The translations under genes were made by a program, and so were the position numbers. Of a stretch of DNA of 64,000 bases, positions 38,961 to 51,400 are shown one piece after another; the stretch's first letter is position 1, and each line of letters opens with the position of its first letter. The notes under the pieces are model-generated. The model saw only the letters and a program-made list of their open reading frames with translations. It ran no database searches and was not told where the DNA came from. Source of the stretch: Lingula anatina. Its lineage: Eukaryota > Brachiopoda > Lingulata > Lingulida > Lingulidae. Location of the stretch: positions 547,771-611,770 of the forward strand of contig NW_019775746.1 of assembly GCF_001039355.2 (NCBI RefSeq), given 5' to 3'.

Positions 38961-39984
38961 ACACTCAGCATTCGATACACTGACTGACACTGAAAATCGG
39001 CATGCACACAGATCATAACAAGTCCCTGTAAACTGGTTACTGGACGTTTTTTTTTACACAATGTTTTAAAAATGATCATTCTGAATTTTTAGACTATTCA
39101 ATATTGCCACTCCACGACCTCAGGTCACTTCCTGGTCTCCCGTGACTTAAGTATTAACAATAGGTGATTGTGTGTGATTACCACGTTTATTATCCACTAT
39201 TTGGTTGCTCTTATTATTTGATAACGTATAACATATAACTACATATATCTTGATCGTGTTAGGCCGTTTGCAGCATAGAATAAAAAACTAATTGGCTGGA
39301 ATTCATGAAAATAATTCTTGATAATAATCCATGTCTCGAGGATACTAACAGGTTATTCGTTTTGGTGGAGAAATCCAATTTTAAACGTCACACAGTCACT
39401 ACAACAGAGATAAAATGCAGTGAATGTATGAAAACGCTCTTTAATGACCCATTCTTAAGACGGTCACCTTGTAGTCTTGTATTGTTTTTATTCAATGCCA
39501 GTAGCTCATTGACGAGCCCTCACATATAGAAATAACTGACTTGGATAAAAATCCGTCTATGAAATCGCAGTGCTGGCATTCATGAACCAATTTTACTGGA
39601 GGTATAACCTTTTATTTCGCAATGGAAACAAACCATGATGCTCCTAAATCAAGCAACACTTTAAAGTTTTCTAAACTTAGTATCAGGGCTCATAACTGAA
39701 ATGTCAGTGTACTGAACGGTTTCTCTTATTTTTGATGAAAATGTTATTGGAGTTGGGAATCTATATTAAGAAAACTCACCACACAATGGGCTTAAACCAT
39801 GAGAATGATTTTACTGATTATAATAGTAATTTATTCATCTAATATTTAAATAAAATATACACCAGACATTTTTTAATTTAGTGACACATAAAATCAACAA
39901 ATGACGTAATATCCTTAATCTCCATATGGACTGATACACTGAAAAAAAAAAACAATTAAAATAAGTTTTTTATTTGTTAATAGG
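38961..39984. other. Intergenic, 3' side of TMPPE
   Basis: AT-rich sequence with no gene. On the minus strand this is downstream of the TMPPE stop; AATAAA on that strand (TTTATT on plus) lies at 39969-39974, immediately after the stop, with another near 39830. The 74-codon frame at 39305-39529 matches nothing known to me. Confidence 0.5.
39969..39974 (-). terminator. Candidate polyadenylation signal of TMPPE
   Basis: AATAAA on the minus strand, 10 bases after the TMPPE stop codon. A second AATAAA further on may be the one used; the choice cannot be made from sequence. Confidence 0.45.
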
Positions 39985-40525
39985 CTACCATGTAGCTTGC
40001 AGTGTTATATGTGTAATCTCCATACTTGTGAAAACTCTCATAGGTATCCCCCAGTAAAAGGTCCCTGGGGACACATAAACATGGGCGTGGTCACTGACGC
40101 GGTAAAGGCCCACATAATACGGGTTCACTAAATATGCTGCTATTATCATAGGGAATAATTGACCCCCATGTGTGTGACCTGGAAAAAATAAAAGAGATAT
40201 CATTAATTTCTTTTACGAACAAAAAAAGTTGAGTAATTAAAACCTGTATCAGTTCATCTAAAATTGCAAATTCAAAACATTTGTACTTCACTGAGTAGTA
40301 GAAATTAGTAGTGCATCAAAACTAGAGATCATGAATGGAGACTTGGATACAAGTTTTTACTAAGGGTACATGAATTTCAGTCAGAACCAACAGGATTTAT
40401 AAATTATTACAAACATTTTTGATAACAATTTTGATTATAGGGCTGTCTTGTAGCAATGAGGTTAAGCTGACAAGGAGCATAAAATAATCCTAAATTTAAA
40501 CCATGGAAAAATTTAAACTTATTTA

Positions 40526-40568
<43 letters not shown>

Positions 40569-43500
40569 ATGACTTCTACAAAACTAATCCAATGAAGCTA
40601 ATTGTAGAAGTCGAGCTCTATTTTAGTCCTATGAATTATACCTGCAAGTTTCAAAATAATATGTGATACGGTTTTTTTCTTTTAAGCCAATCAGTTTAAT
40701 AGACTTAAAGCCAACCAATGAGTCTGAATTATGGTCATATGACAAACTCAGGTCCCAAATTGTAAACAAAATAGCACAGCAGGCTCCAGTGCAGGTTTAG
40801 AGGGGGATGCGGAATTTGTAACTACACATCTATCTTAACATGCATGTACATTGTACAGGAAAGTTGTAAAAAGGAATTAAGTAAATACAAAATACACATA
40901 GGAGTGGAACACAGCCTGAGACCTAGACTGCGCTTTTTATTTCACCTGAGACAACCAAGCTTCATTATTATCTCCTGGGAAAAACCAAATTTCATTTTAT
41001 CTCACCTGAGAGAACCAGATTTACATTGTATTTGCTTTGTAGAGCACGCTTCGCACATGATGGTTTGTGAGCCAGCAATATGATTGGTTGATCTGGATCA
41101 CATGACCCTAAAGCTTTGTCCAGGTGTTCACCATGGCCATCATATCTGAAAAATAACTTACAATGATATATAAAACAAAAGATGGATATTCAATTTTATC
41201 ATTTAATAAAAAAAATGGTGTAGTTGACTGGCTGTTTCAATCTAAAGATATGACATCATGGGATATGGCACACTGCAGATCAATATTTACGACTCATGGG
41301 ATATGGCTCACCAAAGGTCACTTTACCTGTATCACATAAATATAAATGAGATAACCAGTAATATTATTGATTCTAATAACCCATTTATAATCATTTAAAA
41401 AAAGGCAGAAAAGCTGACATATGGACATACATTGTACTGATAAATGCATGATAAAAGTGATGGACACATTGCCACAAAGGCCATCTAAAAATGCTAAAGA
41501 AGGAATTTAACAATGACAGTGCACCCAATGGTTTGTGTTAATGCTGGTGCAATGTTAGGGAAAGCAGTGTGATCACCAGCATGATTACCAATAAATAAAG
41601 TATAAATTTGTACTTCTGTCATTCTGGATATTCAGAAAAAGTAACTAACACAGGGCTACAGCCCTGATCAAAGTCACTCCCTGAAAATACCAATATGAAT
41701 AAAAAAAAAAAAAAATGCATAACTTTAAGAAAAATACTCCAATATAGCTTCCACAGAATCATGACCTGTATTTTGGTGCTATGAAGGACTCAGGAAAGTT
41801 CAAGGGTAATATGTCACATGGTTATCCATTTATTACATTAATAGTGAAAAGTGCACAGCAACCAGACAATGGCGTTGCCACCGATGACAATGACAGACAC
41901 AGGTGAAGGTTATATGTCCAGACACATAGTGTTTGTCCATAAAATAGCCACATTTCGAGTCCAGTTCCATCATTTACCCAAAGGAATCTGCAGTGTTATC
42001 ATCAACACCTGCCAGACAAATTGTGTCTTCTGGTTGCTTATGGTTTTGAAGAATTGCTTTTTCATTGTGGAGAACTTGCACATTTAGAGACCGTAACTTG
42101 TCAAACCAGGCATCCACATCTCCAGTGTAATACTCATGATTGCCTGGAATGGAACAGGAGGAGAAATTAAATAATTATGTCTAAAGAATTCAATTTTATC
42201 AAGGTTTTTGGTGAATCAGCACAGTAATTTTAATAAGTAAGAGCCTCTTTTTTTTTTGCAAAAGACTGATAAAGCAAAGTGGCTAGCACGAGTTATATGC
42301 TTGTTTTAAGCACTTGTACGTATGGTTTCTCTGTCACTGAAATTTTGATTATGTTTTTTTTTTTTTTTTTTTTTACGCCACCCTTGTTATGTATCTTTAA
42401 TAAATAGTACAAATTGTTATTTAAGCAGAACTTTTTTTTTTCAGACATTCAAGGAAGACATCCCTGGACTCTCCACTTTATATGTTCCTATATATTTTTT
42501 TGTGTAAACTAAACGATGATATAAAATTACCTTTGTGTAATGTTGAGTTTTACTAACAATTAATTTTTGACTTACATTTGTTATATGTTAACTTACATCA
42601 TCAAAAAGACAAGCAATGATGACATGGTGTCAACAACTGTTGTTGGCATTTTATTATGCATAAGTGTACAATCCAGGGAATTGATATATATTAAAGTTAA
42701 AACTATCGTACAAAGCTCCTTCTTTGATCGACTGAACCACCACTTTTGACCCTCACAATACACATGCACATCTGAAAAGTCACGTGCAACGGACAGTGCA
42801 AGGACATATGGCGTGGAAAGATAAAGACTGAATTTGATTCTAAACAGTCACTTAATTCCATAAAAGTTTGCCTTACTCAATTACCATACCTGTAATAAAA
42901 TAAACACCATATGGGGCCTGTAATTGTTTCAATGGCTCTGCTGCTTCTCCAAGCTTCTTAACGACTGAATCCACCAAGTCTCCAGCGATTACAATGACAT
43001 CTAAAAAGAGATATCAGATCTAAGAAAAACTGTGTATTAGTACATCAATGTGTCAAATATAAAAGATAAAAAATACAGAAATAAAAGTTGACCCAATATT
43101 TGTGCTTGTGTCAGATTTCATTTGTGCTTTAAGAAGATTCAATACAATGTAAAAAGGCCTACATTTGGAAAAAATATATTTTTCTCCCATTTGTTTTAAA
43201 TAAAATATGTATCTAAATTTTAGTGTGATAAAGATAAAGCCTTAGAGTTAAAAAAAAAAAAAAAAACTCCCTGTAAGCTGGTGTATTACCAGGTTTAGTT
43301 GCCATTGCTCTGTCCACTACGTCCTGCAGGCGGCTCCTGCCCACTGTGGGTCCAAGGTGTATATCTGACAACTGTATTACAGTAAGTCCATCAAAACTCC
43401 TGGGGAGCTTGGTCATTGGGATGGTCACCTTTTTAAGGGGCGGTGGAGATAAGCCAACTGTCAAACCACGCGCTGATAACATCAGAGCTATCAATATAGC

Positions 43501-43983
43501 CACAACGGTTCTTGTTTGTTGAGCTTTAAGGGATATCTGGTTCTGCTGATACTGGCGACCTCTCCTTAACACTCTCAGTCCGATCTCGATTAAATCACAC
43601 ACGAGAAGACAGCATACAAGTTGGATAAGTGTACCTAAACATATATAGCAAACCATGGCGATCCACTGAGGATCAGTGGTGATGAAAAATAGGTTTGTGG
43701 CGTAAGTCACCTGTGCACACAGGAGGAAACATATAACAACGCTCTTCCATAGCGTCCACAGCAACCGACTGGGACAGGCAAGCACGGTGTGATTTTCGGC
43801 AAGTAAACGTCTGTAAAGGTACCAGCAGGCCAGGGAAATTAATCCAGACATAAATGTCGTTATTTGAGCTCTCAAAATCTTCGCTCTGAGTTCTTTGTGC
43901 AGAGAAGTGACGTAAAATTGCAGTAATATCAAGGATAATACTAAGCACACCGAAGCGACTGCTACTTTCCTGGACGCCGCCAT
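39985..43983 (-). CDS. TMPPE: Transmembrane protein with metallophosphoesterase domain
   Basis: Five coding exons on the minus strand: 43983-43290, 43000-42890, 42143-41978, 41145-41006 and 40178-39985. All junctions are GT-AG and the phases agree, giving 434 residues (vertebrate TMPPE is about 450). Exon 1 encodes about five hydrophobic segments (near residues 8-26, 41-57, 81-101, 107-130, 159-178). The calcineurin-like phosphoesterase domain follows, with its metal ligands intact: DIH (207-209), GD (238-239), GNHE (269-272), H350 in LLAHKPS, and GHTH (371-374) in SGHTHGGQ. The family hydrolyses phosphate esters using a two-metal centre; the substrate of TMPPE is unknown. Start: ATG at 43983 is the first in frame with the hydrophobic leader. 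Intron 4 has a 41-A run (40527-40567, plus strand). The gene is head to head with the H3 gene about 1 kb away. Confidence 0.94.
40527..40567. repeat. 41-bp poly-A run in TMPPE intron 4
   Basis: An uninterrupted A run (poly-T on the gene's strand). The length may be unreliable in the assembly. Confidence 0.95.
40936..41020 (-). repeat. Triplicated splice-donor repeat at TMPPE exon 4 / intron 4
   Basis: On the minus strand the exon-4 end GGTTCTCTCAG|GTGAGATAA is followed by two degenerate copies about 30 bp apart. One is GGTTTTTCCCAGGAGATAA, which has lost the GT; the other is GGTTGTCTCAG|GTGAAATAA, which keeps a usable donor 60 nt downstream. Use of the distal donor would add 60 nt with an in-frame TGA. 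Confidence 0.6.
42779..42830. repeat. 48-bp dispersed direct repeat, copy A (TMPPE intron 2)
   Basis: GTCACGTGCAACGGACAGTG followed by CAAGGACAT, GGCGTGGAAAGATAAAG. It recurs with a few mismatches at 44031-44080 just upstream of TMPPE. Origin unknown. Confidence 0.8.
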
Positions 43984-44000
43984 ATTTGTTCATAGTTCAT

Positions 44001-44013
44001 AGGTCATAGGTCA
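44001..44013 (+). promoter_or_regulatory. DR1 nuclear-receptor-type site upstream of TMPPE
   Basis: AGGTCA-T-AGGTCA, a perfect direct repeat with a 1-bp spacer, preceded by a third half-site-like AGTTCA with the same spacing. It is 18-30 bases upstream of the TMPPE ATG, so it is in the 5' UTR or core promoter. DR1 elements are bound by HNF4- and RXR-type receptors in animals; binding here is inference. Confidence 0.4.
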
Positions 44014-44030
44014 GCACAGGATAATGTTTA

Positions 44031-44080
44031 GTCACGTGCAACAGACAGTGCAAGAACATAATGGCGTGAAAAGATAAAGA
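44031..44080. repeat. 48-bp dispersed direct repeat, copy B
   Basis: GTCACGTGCAACAGACAGTG then CAAGAACATAATGGCGTGAA and AAGATAAAG: the second copy of the repeat found in TMPPE intron 2 in the same orientation. Confidence 0.8.
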
Positions 44081-44968
44081 TTGTTTAAAAAAAGGTGGGG
44101 GGGGGGGGGGATCAATCAATATCCTTTATGTGGGTTAAATATATTTCACGAGAGAATTTATTTCCATTTTGATTATTTTCCTCCGAGTTAGATGATGTGA
44201 TCTTATGCACCGCAAGGGAATAGCAGGAAAGATGTTGAAATGATCACCAAATATCAAATAAATAGCTTTTTCATAGGGGAGTCAGTGGGTGGTAAAGTAC
44301 ACATTTTTAATTTTCTTATTTTCTCATGAACATTTTCACCTGCAAACTAACAAAAAGTGCAAATGTATCCTCCATTATGCATAGGCTACTACAAGATTAA
44401 AGCCATTTACTCAAATAAATTAAGATATATGAATTAAGTTTTTTGGGGGAGTCAAAATTTCATGGGGAGTCAGATTTTCATTACAGGCCCGTAGCCACCA
44501 ATCTGAAAGGGTGGGGGTGGGGGGTCCGAAAAGATGGACCTTTTTTACCGCAAAAAGTTCAATGTATATGCTTCATTTTAACCTTGTTATATAAAAGAAA
44601 TATAAAACAATGTTCGATAGACTTCCAAGTATGTTTAATAAACTAAAATTTGTCTAAAACTAGCTACAACCCTTGACTAGGAGAACTACATGTACACCTA
44701 CAAATTACCAAAGAATGTTATAAAAATTAATTGCCACAAGCAGTGATATTTCCTTTAATTTTGCCATAGTAAAGCACGCTAGCTGCATGGATGCATCACA
44801 GAGTGAATGGACGCATATGCTGCGCCTCGATATAATAGCACTCTTGTAGCCTACGTGGCATACAGTGGACAACTTTTGTTGCAACTACACATCAACTAAA
44901 AACTCTTTATACACCAGACGAGTCTATTCCAGCCTATGACATCACCGGCAGTCATGTGACAGGAGTGA

Positions 44969-46289
<1,321 letters not shown>

Positions 46290-47831
46290 GATGCCCAGTA
46301 TACGCCGGGAGTAGCTTACATTTCCCAGAACTTACTTAAAGCTGCCTGACCTTATTGATTATCGCTTAATCTGATTGAAACTTATTTGGATTTGCCAAAC
46401 TTTATAAGTATGTTTGTTTTAATGAACTTTTCTAAGAATTTTTTGCCCTTTTTTAACTTGGTGAAATTTGTGACATAAATCGGTTTCATGATTACAGGCA
46501 AGGGAATAAGAATGTTAGAAGAGACCTCTTTAATAACAAATTCTGCTCATAGAGCAACTTTGAAGGAAAATCAATGCCATTTTTTACAAAAATACGAGCA
46601 GGGGCGGTATAAGTGGAAATCTTAAGATGCAGTCACAATATATGATATATCGTGCATTTACGCTTTATTTTTCAGTCATATGCGTTTTCAAATGTTTGCG
46701 AAAAATATAAATACTTAACGTGTACATGTATGATAACCTGCCTCAGGAAACTGCCAAAGGAAGGAAACGCCGTTCTCCTTCATGACGCTTCTCGTCTTGT
46801 AGTTTTCACAGATTAACATTGTAGTATTACACCTTGAAACATCGTTTGCGCATGTATAGATACTTAAAAATTGGCATATGTGTCATTTCTCCGCCCTGAC
46901 TTTCATCCCATCGTTGCCACAAAAATGTATTTCCAGACGAACTGTTTTCAATTCTGTACATTTTTCGGTTCAGGTTTTCATTTTTCCCAACTAGTTTCAT
47001 TTCGCTTTATACCCTGTTATTTGTAAATCCTGAATAAAACGTGTTGATTGCGTATAAACTTTGAGTAAAATAGATAATTGATGGTGACAATGTAATGATC
47101 ACAATTAGCTCTTGCCGACTTGAATAAAAACCCTCACCACAACTTGTACAAAACGACGACGATGTGAAAAGAATATGTGCTCTATAATGCCTGTCCCATT
47201 TCCTAGAATTGAGTCTTACGAACACACATCTCGAAAAGGCTGATTAAAAATATGGCTGGATTTTAATATGGTCTGCGACATAGTGTAAGGTTCGATTTTG
47301 TATTCACCGATCGAGAAAAAGTGAGCAACAAGGGTCGTGGATTTCCAAACAGCTTTATTCCCACCTTAGGGGGTCGCCATTGCACCCCTTACAGTTTATA
47401 TCTTTTATGTGTGTGTTTGTTTGTTTGTTTGTTTACCCATTGATCGAATCACTGATCAAGGTATAGTAAAGAAAACGCCTTTTTAAATTTCCCAGATTTT
47501 TACTGTGTAAGGAAAGGAGGTCAGTTGATAGTAGAAAATGCCGTTTATCCCAGGAAAACTTGTTAAGTATGAGTTATTGATGGGAAAATATTATTCTGTG
47601 CATCTTTAAATATATAATTTACCACGCCATAACACAAGCGCAAGATATTGTATACCTGATATGCCAAACATTTTTATTCAAACCATCATTGCTTTAGTTT
47701 GCACCATTCATTTTAAGTTGAACAAGGTCTGTCGATGATATAAACAGGACGGAAGTTTTTTTAAAATGTCATTCTCAATTAAATTCGATCATTTATAATA
47801 TCTATATGTAATATGGGACGATACAGTAGGC
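46290..47831. other. H3 3' UTR and intergenic region before DGAT1
   Basis: AT-rich, with no further gene. The first AATAAA after the H3 stop is at 47033-47038, implying a 3' UTR of roughly 750 bases. A short (TTTG)n lies near 47411-47432. No GGCTCTTTTCAGAGCC-type histone stem-loop is present. Confidence 0.6.
47033..47038 (+). terminator. Candidate polyadenylation signal of the H3 gene
   Basis: AATAAA in CCTGAATAAAACG, about 745 bases after the stop. It supports polyadenylated rather than stem-loop-terminated mRNA. Confidence 0.5.
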
Positions 47832-48454
47832 TACGACACTGTTAAATTCTGCTTTCTTAAGTCCCTATATAACAACAGAAAGATGGAAATGTGTTAGACG
47901 TAGGAAGCCGTCGGCCGCTGTAAATTAAAAGTCGTTCTAAATGCATTTCAGTGTTGCGAAAGCGTTTAAGTGCGCGCGCATTGCACTTTTGCTGCTCTTC
48001 ATCTACTAATCAGTAGGCCTATGATTTGTTATTTTATATAATTGTAGAATTAAATACTGGCTTTAACAAATGCTAAAAACAACTTTTTTCATCAGCGGTA
48101 ATATACTGGCGTTTGTCCTGTCTCGACATGATGGTGTCCGTCAAAGAATTGATGGAAAATAGCATAGCCTACGTAGGCCGTTGGCCGCTGTGAATTGTCG
48201 GCCATATATTTTTAATCAATTTATTTCACAAAGTAATATATTCTAGGGATTTTAATACACGCCTATTTGCACTTTCGTTCTTAATTTACTGATCGGAATG
48301 GAAGATCCTTCTGTAGAGGGAGGGGGGGGGGGTGGAGGTTGTGACACGCGGAATGAAACGAAAACGTTTCTTTGTTTCCCTCTAGCCCTAGCACACATGC
48401 GCAGACCTTTGGTGATTGTGCTCATTTGTCGCACCTGTCACAACAAGAAACAAC

Positions 48455-51400
48455 ATGGCTACCAAGCCGCGGCTCCGGAGGGCAAAAAGTTATAATAAAG
48501 CTGAAGAAGCTGTGGAGGAAGAAAGAAAATTGCGATCCGTCCGGCCTGATAGACCGTAAGTACTGCCAGGATTCCATAGACTTTGAAAAATAGACCATCG
48601 AACTGATAGCTAATTCACAAAACACACATTTTATCAATCACTCCAACGTCTTTCCGTGTACCCAACATGACCTTGACCAGCCTTGACCTGTTTTTACTCA
48701 AAAGTTTTTTCTGATTGGATAATCCGCTTATTTACATCATGGTGATTTCACGTGTGTCGTAACAAAAAGCATTCACTTGTCATGTGGAAGTTTACATGGT
48801 ACGAGCACTAGCCGAGTTGGTATATTATGCTGTGTATTGCTGCAGTGTGCTGAAAATTCTTACTACGCGAGTTGCACAGATTGAAAGGAAATGGTAGCTG
48901 AAACTGAACTCCTCGATGCACAGGAACGAATAGGAGACACTTATGAAAGTGCAAGCAAAGAAAATATTTCTGACAAAGCAAACAATGACTTTTCTGTTCA
49001 GTATAGAAATAGAAAGATTGCAAAAGTTGGGGATATAATTGCACGCAAGGCGCACGATGCAGGGCACAACGGGGAGATTAAATCTAACGTGCTTCATAGA
49101 AAATGTCAGGAACATGACGCTGCTGCCGTGAAGAAAGCGATAATTACAGACTATGATAATGAGGTCGAAAGGAAACCGCTGACACCGGGTCTCAAAGAGA
49201 AGTTGTTTAGCTGGTGGCATGCACCAGAGTATGTGATGGAACAGGGTGTCAAACGCAAAGATGTGTAAGCAGTCCACTTTATTATTATTTGCATCAAGAA
49301 TAGATGAAATGTCTAAAACAGCTGTAAATTTTGCCTTCTGTTTCCTGAAGGTGCCAACTGCATTATGCATTAATTTTGAAGTATTAGGTACTAAAAAAGT
49401 ATCCTGGATACCCATGGAAATGCCCCACAGTCATATTTTTATCTTGCAAATCTCCTTTCTTTCCCAGCTCAAACCTCAAAGTAGGTAGAGCCCCTTTAAA
49501 AAGTTTATCATAGGAATACTTTATTATAATTTCTTCTTGCATGGCCCAAACCATAGCCATCCCCCAACCTGAAATGAGAAAAATTGTATGTTACATAATA
49601 CAGGACCAAGACATGAAGTTAATTGTTTTGAAACTAGTTTTTTTTCTAAACTAATTCTATCTGGTTATTTGACAAGAAAAAGGTGCACAGTAAGTATGAC
49701 TTAAATAGATGAGGATGATCAAGGACAGAGCATGGTCAGTAGAGCAAAAAGTCATACTAGTTCTGTCATGCAATTTTTTTTCACTTTTAGTGCTTTATTG
49801 TGGCACCCAATAATACTACATGATTTTATCACTACCCATGAGATCAAGTGGCACAACATAACAATGTTTAGATGAGAGTGCATGGTATAAGAAAAATGAT
49901 TTTAAATTCCCAAAGTTACAAAATATTCTAGAGCTATTATTATTGTTTACAAAAGCATGCTTCGACTCTTTTTTTATGTCTGAAATTATTGCATGGACTG
50001 ATGCATCTTTACAGGAGTAACCTTGCATAACACTGATTCCATCACCTTGAACATTAAAAATTGTTTGATGTTTACGTGGAGGGATTGAAAGGCTAAATTT
50101 ATATTAACAAAAGTCTGTTAAGAATATTGTCAAAAAGTTAACATTTTGATGGAGGCAAGTTGTATATCTATTTTGACACTCATTTGGAACTGACTTGTAT
50201 AAAAAAAGTTATAATCTTAAAAGACAAAATATTACTGATTTACTAGTACTAGTAAATAAGCTAATTTTTTTTTGTCAAAAGCAGTTCCAAAGACTGTTGA
50301 ACTTCCCAATCATAAAATCCCTGGCTTCATGTCTGGTCCATGAGCCTATACCTTGTACTGTACTTCATCTGAATCTTTTAAAGAAGCCAAAAGTGTGACT
50401 AGTGAGAAGTGTATTGTGCAGTGATAAGTGAAGTCAGTGTGGGTCTGTTAGGATACTGAGTGTGAAAGTAGCTAGGTTGGGGCAGGTTTTAGTGTAAAAC
50501 CTGGCTTCTTAGGACCCCCCCCCCTTTCCCTTCGCTTCCAACAGGTGTGCCTTTACCATTTTTAGGCTATGTGCTGCAAGTTATTTGAATATGGGAATCT
50601 TGTAAACAGCATCTATCAACTAAAAGCTTGTTTGTACAAAGGTTTATTAAAATCAAGGTTAAATCAAGGGAAAATTACAGACTGCTTGCCGGGAATACAT
50701 TTTTGAAAATCAGGCAAATCATTTTTCCCCANTACGACACTGTTAAATTCTGCTTTCTTAAGTCCCTATATAACAACAGAAAGATGGAAATGTGTTAGAC
50801 GTAGGAAGCCGTCGGCCGCTGTAAATTAAAAGTCATTCTAAATGCATTTCAGTGTTGCGAAAGCGTTTAAGTGCTCGCGCATTGCATTTTTGCTGCTCTT
50901 CATCTACTAATCAGTATGATTTGTTATTTTATATAATTGTAGAATTAAATACTGGCTTTGACAAATGCTAAAAACAACTTTTTTCATCAGCGGTAATATA
51001 CTGGCGTTTGTCCTGTCTCGACATGATGGTGTCCGTCAAAGAATTGATGGAAAATAGCCAAAGTACATGTAGGCCGTTGGCCGCTGTGAATTGTCGCCCA
51101 TATATTTTTTTATCAATTTATTTCACAAAGTAATATATTCTAGGGATTTTAATACACGCCTATTTGCACTTTCGTTCTTAATTTACTGATCCGAATGGAA
51201 AATCCTTCTGTAGAGGGAGGGGGGGTGGGTGGAGGTTGTGACACGCGGAATGAAACGAAAACGTTTCTTTGTTTCCCTCTAGCCCTAGCACACATGCGCA
51301 GACCTTTGGTGATTGTGCTCATTTGTCGCACCTGTCACAACAAGAAACAACATGGCTACCAAGCCGCGGCTCCGGAGGGCAAAAAGTTATAATAAAGCTG

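Noticed and set aside
43673-43993. 106-codon frame overlapping the TMPPE first exon
   Set aside because: An alternative frame on the same strand as TMPPE exon 1, which has clear homology.
48825-49415. 196-codon minus-strand frame in DGAT1 intron 1, also in the second copy
   Set aside because: It overlaps the plus-strand 125-codon frame; its persistence in both copies only reflects their near identity. Composition is hydrophobic and irregular, like a shadow frame.
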